Below, piece after piece: positions 7,292 to 15,783 of a stretch of 29,577 nucleotides of DNA. Within the stretch, counting starts at the first letter, position 1; every line of letters starts with the position of its first letter. The stretch is from RGIG3009 sp964470515 (GTDB lineage: Bacteria; Bacillota; Clostridia; Oscillospirales; Acutalibacteraceae). The stretch covers positions 1 to 29,577 of the forward strand of contig CAYYDD010000013.1 of the NCBI GenBank assembly GCA_964470515.1. Reading direction: 5' to 3'. Position numbers and translations under genes: made by a program. The notes under the pieces are model-generated. The model saw only the letters and a program-made list of their open reading frames with translations, had not been told where the DNA came from and ran no database searches.

Positions 7292-8296
7292 ATGATCGCA
7301 GTTATTAAACAAGGTGTTGCCGCTGACCAGATCGACAATCTGATCGCGTGGCTGGAAGCGCAGAACGTGGGAGTGCACATTTCCAACGGTGAGTATAACA
7401 CGGTCCTCGGTCTGGTGGGTGATACTACGCGCGTGGATATGGAGCTGCTGGAAAATCTGGAGATTGTGGAAAGCGTGATGCGCATTTCCGAGCCGTTTAA
7501 AAACGCGAATCGAAAATTCCATCCGGACGACACTGTCGTGGATGTCAGTGGCGTGAAGATCGGCGGCGGGAATTTTGCTGTTATCGCCGGTCCCTGCTCG
7601 GTGGAATCCCGAGAGCAGATCATCGAGGTCGCCGGTAAGGTCAAGGCTTCGGGTGCGACGCTACTGCGCGGCGGCGCGTTCAAGCCGCGTACCTCGCCGT
7701 ATGATTTCCAGGGCCTCAAGGGTGACGGTCTGGCTTTGCTCGAGGAAGCGAAGCAGGCCACGGGTATGCCTATCGTTACCGAAATTATGAATGCCAATCA
7801 CCTGCCGCTGTTTGAGAACGTCGATCTCATTCAGGTGGGTGCGCGCAATATGCAGAACTTTGAGCTGCTGAAAGAGCTTGGTCGCATCCGCAAGCCGATC
7901 CTACTCAAACGCGGTCTGGCCAGCACGATGAAGGAGCTGCTGATGAGTGCGGAGTACATTATGGCCGGTGGTAACGAGCAGATCATTCTGTGCGAGCGCG
8001 GTGTGCGTACGTTTGAGACCTATACCCGCAACACGTTGGATCTGTCGGCGGTGCCGATGCTCAAGGAGCTGTCTCACCTGCCGGTGGTGGTGGATCCCAG
8101 TCACGCCAGCGGTATCAGCCGTCTGGTTAAGCCGATGGCGTTTGCGGCGGCGGCCGCAGGCGCGGACGGCTTGATGATCGAGGTGCACAACAACCCTGCT
8201 AAGGCGCTGTGTGACGGTGCTCAGTCGCTCACGCCGGAGCAGTTTGACGACGTAATGCGCGGCGTGGCAAGGATCAGGGAGGTCGTGCCGGTATGA
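7292..8296 (+). CDS. aroF: 3-deoxy-7-phosphoheptulonate (DAHP) synthase, type I-beta with N-terminal regulatory domain
   Basis: Condenses phosphoenolpyruvate and erythrose-4-phosphate, the first committed step of the shikimate route. Residues about 1-70 match the ferredoxin-like (FL) domain of T. maritima-type enzymes, which mediates feedback by Tyr/Phe. The TIM-barrel part follows with AGPCSVES, KPRTSPYDFQG, and DPSHASG metal/substrate motifs. At 334 residues the length is normal for this FL-bearing class. It is the first enzyme gene after the attenuator, with GGGAGG 9 bases upstream. Its stop overlaps the tyrA start by 4 bases (ATGA). Control is thus likely both transcriptional, by the leader peptide, and allosteric. 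Confidence 0.95.
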   Translation: MIAVIKQGVAADQIDNLIAWLEAQNVGVHISNGEYNTVLGLVGDTTRVDMELLENLEIVESVMRISEPFKNANRKFHPDDTVVDVSGVKIGGGNFAVIAGPCSVESREQIIEVAGKVKASGATLLRGGAFKPRTSPYDFQGLKGDGLALLEEAKQATGMPIVTEIMNANHLPLFENVDLIQVGARNMQNFELLKELGRIRKPILLKRGLASTMKELLMSAEYIMAGGNEQIILCERGVRTFETYTRNTLDLSAVPMLKELSHLPVVVDPSHASGISRLVKPMAFAAAAAGADGLMIEVHNNPAKALCDGAQSLTPEQFDDVMRGVARIREVVPV

Positions 8297-9141
8297 CGGT
8301 CGGCGTTGTCGGATTGGGACTCATCGGCGGGTCGCTGGCAAAGGCTTTGAAGGCAAATACGCGGCATACGGTGCTGGGCTATGACCTTGATGACAGCACC
8401 CGTCAGTACGCCGAGCTGATTGGCTGTATCGACGGTGCGCTGACAGATGAGACTTTAGCGCAGTGTGATTACGTACTGCTTGCGGTATACCCTGCGTCGA
8501 CGGTGGAGTACGTGCGGCAGCACGCCGCGCAGTTTGCACCCGGTGCGGTGGTGATCGACTGCGGCGGTGTCAAGCGCAGCATTTGCGAGGAATGCCGACC
8601 CTTTGCCAAGAAGCACGGGTTCACCTTCATCGGCGGGCACCCGATGGCGGGTCTGCACCGCTCCGGGCTGAAATACGCGTCCCCGGATCTGTACGAGGGC
8701 GCGTCGATGATCCTCACACCTGAGGATACTCGCGATATCGTGCTGTTGGAAAAGGTGACGGCACTGCTCAAATCCATAGGCTTCGGCTCGGTCACCGTTA
8801 CCACCCCCGAACAGCACGACGAAATTATCGCGTTTACCTCACAGCTGGCGCACGTGGTATCCAACGCGTACGTCAAAAGCCCGCGGGCGCAGGTGCATCG
8901 CGGCTTTTCGGCGGGCAGCTACAAGGATCTTACCCGCGTGGCGAGGCTGAACGAAACGATGTGGACGGAGCTTTTTTTGGAAAATCGGGATAATCTGCTT
9001 ACCGAGATCGACACACTGATCGCCTCGCTGACAGAGTACCGCGATGCTTTGGAAGCGCGTGACGGTGAAACGCTGCGTGCGCTGCTGCGTGACGGCAGTG
9101 ACCGCAAGGAAAGGATCGACTACGGGAATGGAACGCATTGA
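8293..9141 (+). CDS. tyrA: Prephenate dehydrogenase
   Basis: Oxidative decarboxylation of prephenate to 4-hydroxyphenylpyruvate, the Tyr branch. The 282-residue protein starts with the Rossmann motif GLGLIGGSLAKAL and contains GGHPMAG, with the family His, and TSQLAHVVSNAYV in the helical dimerisation domain. There is no C-terminal ACT domain, so direct Tyr feedback is not evident. The gene overlaps aroF by 4 bases and aroB by 14 bases, implying translational coupling. Confidence 0.94.
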   Translation: MTVGVVGLGLIGGSLAKALKANTRHTVLGYDLDDSTRQYAELIGCIDGALTDETLAQCDYVLLAVYPASTVEYVRQHAAQFAPGAVVIDCGGVKRSICEECRPFAKKHGFTFIGGHPMAGLHRSGLKYASPDLYEGASMILTPEDTRDIVLLEKVTALLKSIGFGSVTVTTPEQHDEIIAFTSQLAHVVSNAYVKSPRAQVHRGFSAGSYKDLTRVARLNETMWTELFLENRDNLLTEIDTLIASLTEYRDALEARDGETLRALLRDGSDRKERIDYGNGTH

Positions 9142-10180
9142 AGTACGCGCTTCGCGCTGCTATAACATCCTCATTGAAGACGGCTTGTTGTCGCGCACCG
9201 GCACCTACTGTGCCGAGGTGCTGCGCGGCAAGAACGTCCTGCTGCTGACCGATCAAACGGTGGGCGGCTTGTATCTGGAGACCGTGTGCGATTCACTTGC
9301 GGCATCCGGCTTTGTCGTGACCTCGTACGTGGTGCCGGTGGGCGAGGGCTCCAAAAGTACCGAAACGTATTTACAGGTCGTGTCGTTTTTGGCTGCGCAC
9401 GGCTTTACCCGCAGCGATGCCATTGTCGCACTCGGCGGCGGTGTTGTGGGCGACCTCGGCGGTTTTTGCGCTGCGTCGTACCTGCGCGGCATCGGCTTTG
9501 TACAGATCCCCACCACGCTGCTCGCGTGTGTGGATTCCTCGGTAGGCGGCAAGACAGCTGTTAATCTGCCGGAGGGAAAAAACCTGCTGGGCGCGTTTTA
9601 CCAGCCGTGGCTGGTGCTGTGTGACCCGCAGGCACTTCGTACCCTGACCCCCGCGATCTACGGGGACGGTATGGCCGAGGTCGTCAAATACGGTATGATC
9701 CGCGACCGCGCACTGTTCGATGCGTTGGAGCGTGGTGAGCCGGACGATGCCGCGATCATCAAGCACTGCGTGTCCATCAAGCGGGATGTGGTCGAAGCCG
9801 ATGAACGCGACCATGGTTGCCGCCAGCTACTTAACTACGGGCACACGGTGGGTCACGCGGTGGAAAAATGCAGTCATTTCGGCATTTCGCACGGTAGTGC
9901 GGTCGCGATCGGTATGGCGATCGTGTCGCGCGCTATGGCCGCGATGGGCACCGCCCCGGTCGAGGACAGCAAGCGTCTGACGGCGCTGTTGCAAAAGTGC
10001 GGCCTGCCGATCACGTGTGAATTTTCACCGCAGGAGCTGTATCAGGCGGCGCTTAACGATAAGAAACGGGCAAACGACACGTTGGGATTAATCGTCGTCC
10101 CCACCATCGGTGAGGGGCAGATCCACAAGATTCCCGTGACGGAGTTGCTGAACTATATTGAGATGGGGTCGGTGGTATGA
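9128..10180 (+). CDS. aroB: 3-dehydroquinate synthase
   Basis: NAD- and metal-dependent cyclisation of DAHP to 3-dehydroquinate. Visible motifs are GGGVVGDLGGFCA, the DSSVGGKTAVN segment, and LNYGHTVGHAVE with metal-binding histidines; all are intact. The start is set at the ATG at 9128 (MERIEVRAS), which yields a normal 350-residue enzyme. The frame is open a further 28 codons upstream inside tyrA, but that extension has no family resemblance. It ends in a 4-base overlap with aroA. Confidence 0.95.
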   Translation: MERIEVRASRCYNILIEDGLLSRTGTYCAEVLRGKNVLLLTDQTVGGLYLETVCDSLAASGFVVTSYVVPVGEGSKSTETYLQVVSFLAAHGFTRSDAIVALGGGVVGDLGGFCAASYLRGIGFVQIPTTLLACVDSSVGGKTAVNLPEGKNLLGAFYQPWLVLCDPQALRTLTPAIYGDGMAEVVKYGMIRDRALFDALERGEPDDAAIIKHCVSIKRDVVEADERDHGCRQLLNYGHTVGHAVEKCSHFGISHGSAVAIGMAIVSRAMAAMGTAPVEDSKRLTALLQKCGLPITCEFSPQELYQAALNDKKRANDTLGLIVVPTIGEGQIHKIPVTELLNYIEMGSVV

Positions 10181-11412
10181 CGGTTACCGTAAGCGGTCAT
10201 ACGCTGACCGGCAAAGCGACGGCACCCGCCTCCAAATCGGCGGTGCATCGGCTGCTCATCTGCGCCGCACTCAGTGATAAAGAAACGGTGCTGACAGGCG
10301 CGACACTGTCGCAGGATATCACGGCAACGATGGATTGCTTAAACGCGCTGGGTGCGTCGGTACGCATCGACGGTGACCGCTTGACGGTGACCCCCGTCGG
10401 TGCGGTACGACGGAATGCCTTGCTGGATAGCGGCGAAAGTGGCTCCACCATTCGGTTTTTATTACCTGTGACGGCGGCACTCGGTAGCGGGGCAAGGTTT
10501 ACCGGCCGTGGTCGGCTGGCACAGCGTCCGCTGTCGCCGTTGTATGAGCTGCTGCGTGATAACGGCTGTACTCTGTCACCGCAGGGCACCTTTCCGCTGA
10601 CAGTGAACGGTCAGCTCAGCGGCAACCGCTTTGAGATCGACGGCGGGGTCAGCTCGCAGTTCATCAGCGGTCTGCTGATGGCGGCGCCGCTACTGGGGTG
10701 CGCGGTGGATGTGTGTGTCACCGGCACGGTGGAATCCCGCCCGTATATCGATCTGACGGTCGCGGCAATGCGCCGATTCGGTGTGGACGTGACCGAACAA
10801 AACAAGGTGTTTCACGTGCCGGCGGGGCGGTATCGCTCACCCGGTATCGCTGCGGCGGAGGGCGATTGGTCCAACGGCGCGTTCTGGCTGGTAGCGGGCG
10901 CGATAGCGCCCGATGCGTCGCTTACCGTTGACGGTTTGGACGAGGCGTCGTTGCAGGGTGACCGTGCTGTTGCGACGATCATTGACCAAACGAACGGGCT
11001 GAAGACCCCGCTTAACGTCGACGTGGCGCAGATCCCCGATCTGGTGCCGGTGCTTGCGGTACTGGCAGCGGCGATCCCGGGGCGCAGTGTCATCGGGAAC
11101 GCGCGGCGACTGCGTATCAAGGAAAGCGACCGCCTGTGCAGTGTCCACGCGATGCTGACGGCACTCGGCGGCCGGGTCACGATGGGGGAGAACTACCTCA
11201 TCATTGAGGGCACGGGTCGTCTGAGCGGCGGCACGGTGGATGCGTGTAACGATCACCGTATCGCGATGGCTGCGGCGGTGGCGGCGTGTATCTGCGAGCA
11301 GCCGGTAGTCATCGAGGGCGCGGAAGCGGTGCGGAAATCGTATCCGAGCTTCTTTACAGAATTTGCGGAAAGAGGGATGAGCGTATGTCCTCCGTATTCG
11401 GGCGAAAACTGA
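10177..11412 (+). CDS. aroA: 5-enolpyruvylshikimate-3-phosphate synthase
   Basis: Transfers the enolpyruvyl group of PEP to shikimate-3-phosphate. Family motifs include ASKSAVHR near the N-terminus, GRLAQRPLSPL, DGGVSSQFISGLLM, the KESDRL motif and DHRIAMA. The 411-residue length is normal. The PEP-site segment that reads GNAGT in the E. coli class I enzyme is GESGST here, keeping the glycine but with Ser neighbours. That is a form common in clostridia, and glyphosate response cannot be predicted by eye. It overlaps aroB by 4 and aroC by 28 bases. Confidence 0.95.
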   Translation: MTVTVSGHTLTGKATAPASKSAVHRLLICAALSDKETVLTGATLSQDITATMDCLNALGASVRIDGDRLTVTPVGAVRRNALLDSGESGSTIRFLLPVTAALGSGARFTGRGRLAQRPLSPLYELLRDNGCTLSPQGTFPLTVNGQLSGNRFEIDGGVSSQFISGLLMAAPLLGCAVDVCVTGTVESRPYIDLTVAAMRRFGVDVTEQNKVFHVPAGRYRSPGIAAAEGDWSNGAFWLVAGAIAPDASLTVDGLDEASLQGDRAVATIIDQTNGLKTPLNVDVAQIPDLVPVLAVLAAAIPGRSVIGNARRLRIKESDRLCSVHAMLTALGGRVTMGENYLIIEGTGRLSGGTVDACNDHRIAMAAAVAACICEQPVVIEGAEAVRKSYPSFFTEFAERGMSVCPPYSGEN

Positions 11413-12449
11413 AGATCAGCATTTTCGGGCAATCCCACGCCGAGACCATCGGTGTGGTGATCGACGGCTTTCCGGCCGGCTTTAGGGTCGACCGTGAGGC
11501 ACTGCGGGCGTTTGCGGCGCGTCGTGCGCCGGGCAACAACGCCTTCGCTACGCCCCGCAAGGAAGCGGATGAAGCTGAATTTATCAGCGGTCTGGTGGAC
11601 GATGTGACCTGCGGCGCACCCATTTGCGCCGTCATCCGCAACACCAACACGCGGTCGGGCGATTACCGTGAGCTGTTCGACCGTCCCCGTCCGTCCCACG
11701 CGGATTATCCGGCGGATATCCGTTACGGCGGTGCGCAGGATGTGCGCGGTGGAGGGCATTTCTCGGGACGGCTGACGGCGGCACTGTGTGTAGCGGGCGG
11801 TCTGTGCCTGCAATATCTGGAAAAGCAGGGCATCGCCGTGGGTGCGCACATCGCCGCCATCGGCGAAGTGCGGGATACTCCGTTTGACGCGGTCGGCGTG
11901 TCACGTGCGGATTTTCCCGGTGGCACGTTTCCGGTGCGGGATGCGGATGCCGCCGAACAAATGCTCACGGTTATTGCGGCGGCTCGCGCCAAGTCGGATT
12001 CCGTCGGCGGTATCATCGAATGTGCTGCGGTGGGCTTGCCCGCCGGTATCGGTGACCCGATATTTGATGGATTGGAAAACCGGCTGTCGCAGGCGGTGTT
12101 CGGTATTCCCGCAGTGCGTGGTATCGAATTCGGCAACGGATTTGAGGCGGCGGCACTGCGCGGTTCGCAGAACAACGACGTGTACTATGACGATAACGGT
12201 ACTGTCAAGACCCGCACGAATAACCACGGCGGGGTGCTGGGCGGTATCAGCACGGGAATGCCGCTCACCTTCCGGGTGGCGATCAAGCCCACCCCGTCTA
12301 TCGGCCGTGAGCAGCAAACGCTGAATCGGCGTACAGGGCAGATCGAGCCGCTCGTCGTTAAGGGGCGACACGATCCGTGTATCGTGCCGCGGGCGGTACC
12401 GTGTGTGGAAGCGGCGTGTGCCATCGTGTTATGTGATTATCTGATATAA
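11385..12449 (+). CDS. aroC: Chorismate synthase
   Basis: FMN-dependent elimination of phosphate from EPSP to give chorismate, the branch point. The 354-residue product from the ATG at 11385 starts MSSVFGRKLKISIFGQSHAE, the classical N-terminus. It contains GGGHFSGRLTA, GGVLGGISTGMP, and RHDPCIVPRAVP. The frame is open to 11286, but only the internal start fits the family. The gene overlaps the end of aroA by 28 bases, so translation is probably coupled. Confidence 0.95.
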   Translation: MSSVFGRKLKISIFGQSHAETIGVVIDGFPAGFRVDREALRAFAARRAPGNNAFATPRKEADEAEFISGLVDDVTCGAPICAVIRNTNTRSGDYRELFDRPRPSHADYPADIRYGGAQDVRGGGHFSGRLTAALCVAGGLCLQYLEKQGIAVGAHIAAIGEVRDTPFDAVGVSRADFPGGTFPVRDADAAEQMLTVIAAARAKSDSVGGIIECAAVGLPAGIGDPIFDGLENRLSQAVFGIPAVRGIEFGNGFEAAALRGSQNNDVYYDDNGTVKTRTNNHGGVLGGISTGMPLTFRVAIKPTPSIGREQQTLNRRTGQIEPLVVKGRHDPCIVPRAVPCVEAACAIVLCDYLI

Positions 12450-12463
12450 GGAGGAAATAAGCT

Positions 12464-13606
12464 ATGGCTATTGAAGAACTGCGTCAGGAGATCGACGCGA
12501 TCGACGAAGAACTGGTGCGACTGTTTGTCAAACGTATGGGTGTTTCGGCGCAGGTGGCGGATTTCAAGAAGGAAAGCGGGCGCGCGGTGCTCGACCCGTC
12601 GCGTGAGCGTCGGTTGCTGGAACGTGTGTCGGAGCTGGCCGGTGAGGAGCTCGAATCTCAGACACGGGTGCTGTATAACCTCATCCTCAGCCTCAGCCGC
12701 TCGTACCAGAATCACCGTCTGGGCTTTGACGGCGCACTGCTTGAGAAGATCCGCACGGGTATCAAGGATACCGCGCCGGTGTTCCCGGAACGGGCATTCG
12801 TGGCGTGTCAGGGCGTGGAGGGCGCGTATTCGCAACTCGCCTGCGATAAGCTGTTCTCGGCGGCCAACATTATGTTTATGAACTCCTTTGAGGGTGTGTT
12901 CAACGCCGTGGATAAGGGCCTGTGCCGCTACGGTATCCTGCCGCTGGAAAACAGCTCGGCCGGCTCGGTCAACCAAATCTACGATCTGATGCTGAAGTAC
13001 AACTTCCACATCGTGCGCAGCACCCGTCTGCACGTTTCTCACGTGCTGCTCGCCCCGAAGGGCGCCAAGCTCGCGGATATCAAGGAAATCTACTCGCACG
13101 AGCAGGCCATTCAGCAGTGCAGTGAGTTTTTGCAGGGTCTGAAGGGCGTACGCGTCAATGTGTGCGAGAATACCGCGATGGCGGCCAAGGCCGTCGCCGA
13201 GAGCGGCCGTGCTGATGTTGCGGCCATCTCGTCCGAGTCCTGTGCGGCACTGTACGATCTGGAGATTTTGGAGCATTCGCTGCCGAACGTGGATAACAAC
13301 TACACGCGGTTTATCTGCATCGCCAAGCCGCTGGAGATCTACCCCGGTGCCCACCGCACCAGCCTGATGCTGGTGCTACCGCACAAGCCGGGTGCGTTGC
13401 ACAGCATTTTGTCCAAGTTCTATTCGCTGGGTGTCAACCTGCTCAAGCTGGAAAGCCGCCCCATCCCCGGTCGCGATTTCGAGTTTATGTTCTACTTCGA
13501 TATCGACGTGTCGGTGTATTCCGAGGCGTTTGAGAATCTGCTGTCGCAGTTGCAGGCGGAATCGGATAAATTCCAGTATCTCGGCAGCTATACCGAGGTC
13601 GTGTAA
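12464..13606 (+). CDS. pheA: Bifunctional chorismate mutase / prephenate dehydratase (P-protein)
   Basis: Converts chorismate to prephenate and on to phenylpyruvate, the Phe branch. Residues 1-85 are an AroQ-type chorismate mutase (LRQEIDAID, then the DPSRERRLLER helix). Residues 110-288 are the dehydratase with the catalytic TRF triplet at 281-283. Residues 297-380 are an ACT domain carrying GALH (310-313) and ESRP (330-333), the Phe-binding motifs, so feedback inhibition is expected. It has its own strong AAGGAGG site, the only 14-base gap in an otherwise overlapping operon. Because TyrA here has no mutase domain, this mutase must supply prephenate for both branches. Confidence 0.96.
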   Translation: MAIEELRQEIDAIDEELVRLFVKRMGVSAQVADFKKESGRAVLDPSRERRLLERVSELAGEELESQTRVLYNLILSLSRSYQNHRLGFDGALLEKIRTGIKDTAPVFPERAFVACQGVEGAYSQLACDKLFSAANIMFMNSFEGVFNAVDKGLCRYGILPLENSSAGSVNQIYDLMLKYNFHIVRSTRLHVSHVLLAPKGAKLADIKEIYSHEQAIQQCSEFLQGLKGVRVNVCENTAMAAKAVAESGRADVAAISSESCAALYDLEILEHSLPNVDNNYTRFICIAKPLEIYPGAHRTSLMLVLPHKPGALHSILSKFYSLGVNLLKLESRPIPGRDFEFMFYFDIDVSVYSEAFENLLSQLQAESDKFQYLGSYTEVV

Positions 13607-14829
13607 TGGAACGGTTCGGCTTGCTGGGAGAGCGGCTCGGGCACAGCCTGTCGCCGCAGATCCATAGCTATTTCGGGGACTATCCCTATACGCTCATTGA
13701 AAAACAGCGTGACGAGCTGGCGGCGTTTTTTGCCGATCCCGGTTACCGTGCTATCAACGTGACCATCCCGTATAAAAAGGACGTTATCCCGTTCTGCGAC
13801 GAGCTGGACGATATCGCCCGGCGCATCGGCAGCGTCAACACCATCCGCTTTGACGGTGATGCGGTGCGCGGCTATAACACCGATTACGCAGGCTTCCGCT
13901 ATCTGTTGGAGAAAAACGGCATCCCCGTTGCCGGGCGCAAGGTGCTGGTGCTCGGCAGCGGCGGCTCGTCGGTGACGGCGTGCTGTGTGCTGCGAGATAT
14001 GGCGGTGCGCGAGATCGTGGTGATCTCGCGCACGGGCGAAAACAATTACGACAACCTCGACCGCCACGCGGACGCGGGCATCATCGTCAATACCACCCCG
14101 GTGGGGATGTTTCCGCGCAATCTGGTATCCCCGCTGGCACTTTCGCAGTTTCCCGCGTGTGAGGCGGTGGTGGATATCATCTACAATCCGCTGAAAACAC
14201 AGCTGCTGCTGGACGCGGAGGCGCACGGTATTCCCGCCGTTAACGGGCTGGAGATGCTGGTCGCGCAGGGCAAACGCGCGGCGGAGATATTTTTTCAAAA
14301 AGCCATTGACGACGCGGTGGTGGAAGCCACCGTGCGGTCGATGGAGCAGCGCTTTTGCAACGTCGTACTGGTGGGTATGCCCGGGTGCGGTAAAAGCACC
14401 GTCGGTCGGCTGCTGGCACAGCGACTGGACAAAGCGTTTCTGGATACCGACACGCTGGTAGAGGAGACCGCCGGTCGGCGGATCCCGGACGTCATCGTCT
14501 CCGAGGGTGAGGCAGCGTTCCGCGACCGCGAGCAGCAGGCAGTAGAGGAGGCGGGCCAGCAGCTTAGCCGTGTCATCGCGACGGGCGGAGGTGCCATCCT
14601 GCGTGAGGTCAACCGCCGAGCTATGCGGCAGAATGCCCAGGTGGTGTTTTTGGAGCGTCCGCTCGAAAAGCTGGCAACGGCGGGTCGCCCGCTGTCCAAG
14701 GGAGGTGCGGCACTCAGTGAGTTGTATGCACAGCGGTTGCCGCTGTACCGTGAGGTCGCCGACCATACGGTCGCAGTGGACGACGATCCGACCGTGACCT
14801 GCGGCCGAATTCTGGAGGTGCTAAAATGA
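13606..14829 (+). CDS. aroEK: Fused shikimate dehydrogenase - shikimate kinase
   Basis: Two consecutive pathway enzymes in one 407-residue chain. Residues 1-245 are AroE: SLSP shikimate site (14-17), VTIPYKK with the catalytic Lys (52-58), GYNTDYAGF (89-97), GSGGSSVTA nucleotide loop (117-125), and NGLEMLV (213-219). Residues 250-407 are AroK: Walker A GMPGCGKST (257-265), DTD (280-282), FRDRE (305-309), GGG (327-329) and RPL lid (361-363). Both active sites look complete. The steps catalysed are dehydroshikimate to shikimate to shikimate-3-phosphate, so channelling is possible but unproven. The start overlaps the pheA stop by one base (TAATG); the end overlaps aroQ by 4 bases. The AroE nucleotide site has RT (142-143), compatible with NADPH. 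Confidence 0.94.
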   Translation: MERFGLLGERLGHSLSPQIHSYFGDYPYTLIEKQRDELAAFFADPGYRAINVTIPYKKDVIPFCDELDDIARRIGSVNTIRFDGDAVRGYNTDYAGFRYLLEKNGIPVAGRKVLVLGSGGSSVTACCVLRDMAVREIVVISRTGENNYDNLDRHADAGIIVNTTPVGMFPRNLVSPLALSQFPACEAVVDIIYNPLKTQLLLDAEAHGIPAVNGLEMLVAQGKRAAEIFFQKAIDDAVVEATVRSMEQRFCNVVLVGMPGCGKSTVGRLLAQRLDKAFLDTDTLVEETAGRRIPDVIVSEGEAAFRDREQQAVEEAGQQLSRVIATGGGAILREVNRRAMRQNAQVVFLERPLEKLATAGRPLSKGGAALSELYAQRLPLYREVADHTVAVDDDPTVTCGRILEVLK

Positions 14830-15251
14830 CGGTTTTGGTTATCAACGGCCCCAATCTCAATATGCTGGGCATCCGCGAGCCGGATATTTACGGCAAGCAG
14901 ACCTACGAGGCTCTGGTGAAGCTGGTGTCCGACTACGCCACCGAGCGCGGTGTGGAAATCACCGTTTTCCAATCCAATCACGAGGGGGCTATCGTGGATG
15001 CCATCCAGCAGGCGTATTTTGATAAGATCGACGGTATCATCATCAACCCCGCGGCGTATACGCACACCAGCGTGGCGATTTTGGATGCACTCAAGGCTGT
15101 CGCTATCCCGACGGTCGAGGTGCACCTATCCGATATCAACAGCCGCGATGAGTTTCGCCGGCACTCGTTCGTCAGCCCCGCGTGTGTTGCCACCATCTGC
15201 GGCAAAGGCTTTGCGGGCTACCTCGAAGCTCTGGATATTTTACTGAAATAA
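14826..15251 (+). CDS. aroQ: 3-dehydroquinate dehydratase, type II
   Basis: Dehydrates 3-dehydroquinate to 3-dehydroshikimate. The 141-residue protein has the type II signature near the N-terminus (INGPNLNMLGIREPDIYG, with the catalytic Tyr), then FQSNHEGAIVD, NPAAYTHTSVAI and the EVHLSDI...EFRRHSF segment with the catalytic His. It completes the pathway set, so every step from DAHP to the two aromatic keto acids is encoded in this one operon. An intrinsic terminator follows 17 bases after the stop. Confidence 0.95.
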   Translation: MTVLVINGPNLNMLGIREPDIYGKQTYEALVKLVSDYATERGVEITVFQSNHEGAIVDAIQQAYFDKIDGIIINPAAYTHTSVAILDALKAVAIPTVEVHLSDINSRDEFRRHSFVSPACVATICGKGFAGYLEALDILLK

Positions 15252-15268
15252 CATACTATAACATATTA

Positions 15269-15310
15269 AAAAGCACTTGCGGCAAAATTGCCACAAGTGC
15301 TTTTGCTTCG
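15269..15310 (+). terminator. Bidirectional terminator after aroQ
   Basis: AAAAGCACTTG (15269-15279) pairs perfectly over 11 bases with CAAGTGCTTTT (15294-15304), with further GGCA/TGCC pairing inside. Tracts of T on one side and A on the other let it serve both the aromatic operon and the convergent - strand ORF. Confidence 0.85.
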
Positions 15311-15348
15311 TTTTGTTGATTATAAACGCCCTATTACGGGCATCGCCC

Positions 15349-15717
15349 CTACTTAAACCAACCCAGCGATTCGTACACCGCACCGTCTGCAAGGATATAC
15401 GGCTTGACGGCGGCGAGCCTGCTTTGCGGATCGTATTCCGCTACCCTGTCGCGCGTCGCATCCCAACGGTAAACGTATTTCCGCATCGCGTCCGACTTGT
15501 CGTTGTGCACCACGGTGAAAAGCGACTGAAATTGCAAAATATTTGAATTTTCGCTCAAAAGTTGCTTCAAGTGCCGTTCGGTAGCCACGAATGGCAGGTA
15601 ACGCACTTGTACTAAAAATCCGGGAAATACGCAGCGAAAAACACACGCGCTGTGGCTGCCGTAGCCTTTGTCGGCGGTGGAAAACACACGGCCGCCGTCA
15701 ATGCCGACCTTGGCCAT
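15349..15717 (-). CDS. Hypothetical protein, 122 aa
   Basis: I do not recognise this protein. The frame is open for 122 codons from an ATG with an AGGGGG stretch about 12 bases upstream, and an in-frame TGA lies just before that, so the start is well bounded. The product is soluble, with no membrane helix or signal peptide, and has a basic/aromatic C-terminal half ending ESLGWFK. It lies 66 bases downstream of the ABC transporter stop on the same strand and ends before the shared terminator at 15269-15304. Codon use is mixed, with more CAA, CGG and AGG than its neighbours, so it may be a remnant of a longer gene. Existence as a real gene is uncertain. Confidence 0.4.
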   Translation of the reverse strand: MAKVGIDGGRVFSTADKGYGSHSACVFRCVFPGFLVQVRYLPFVATERHLKQLLSENSNILQFQSLFTVVHNDKSDAMRKYVYRWDATRDRVAEYDPQSRLAAVKPYILADGAVYESLGWFK

Positions 15718-15783
15718 CCGCGCCGGTAGCCCCCTGGATCAGCGGGCGTGTTCGCCGTGTGGATGTGCAATATGAGCACTCCT

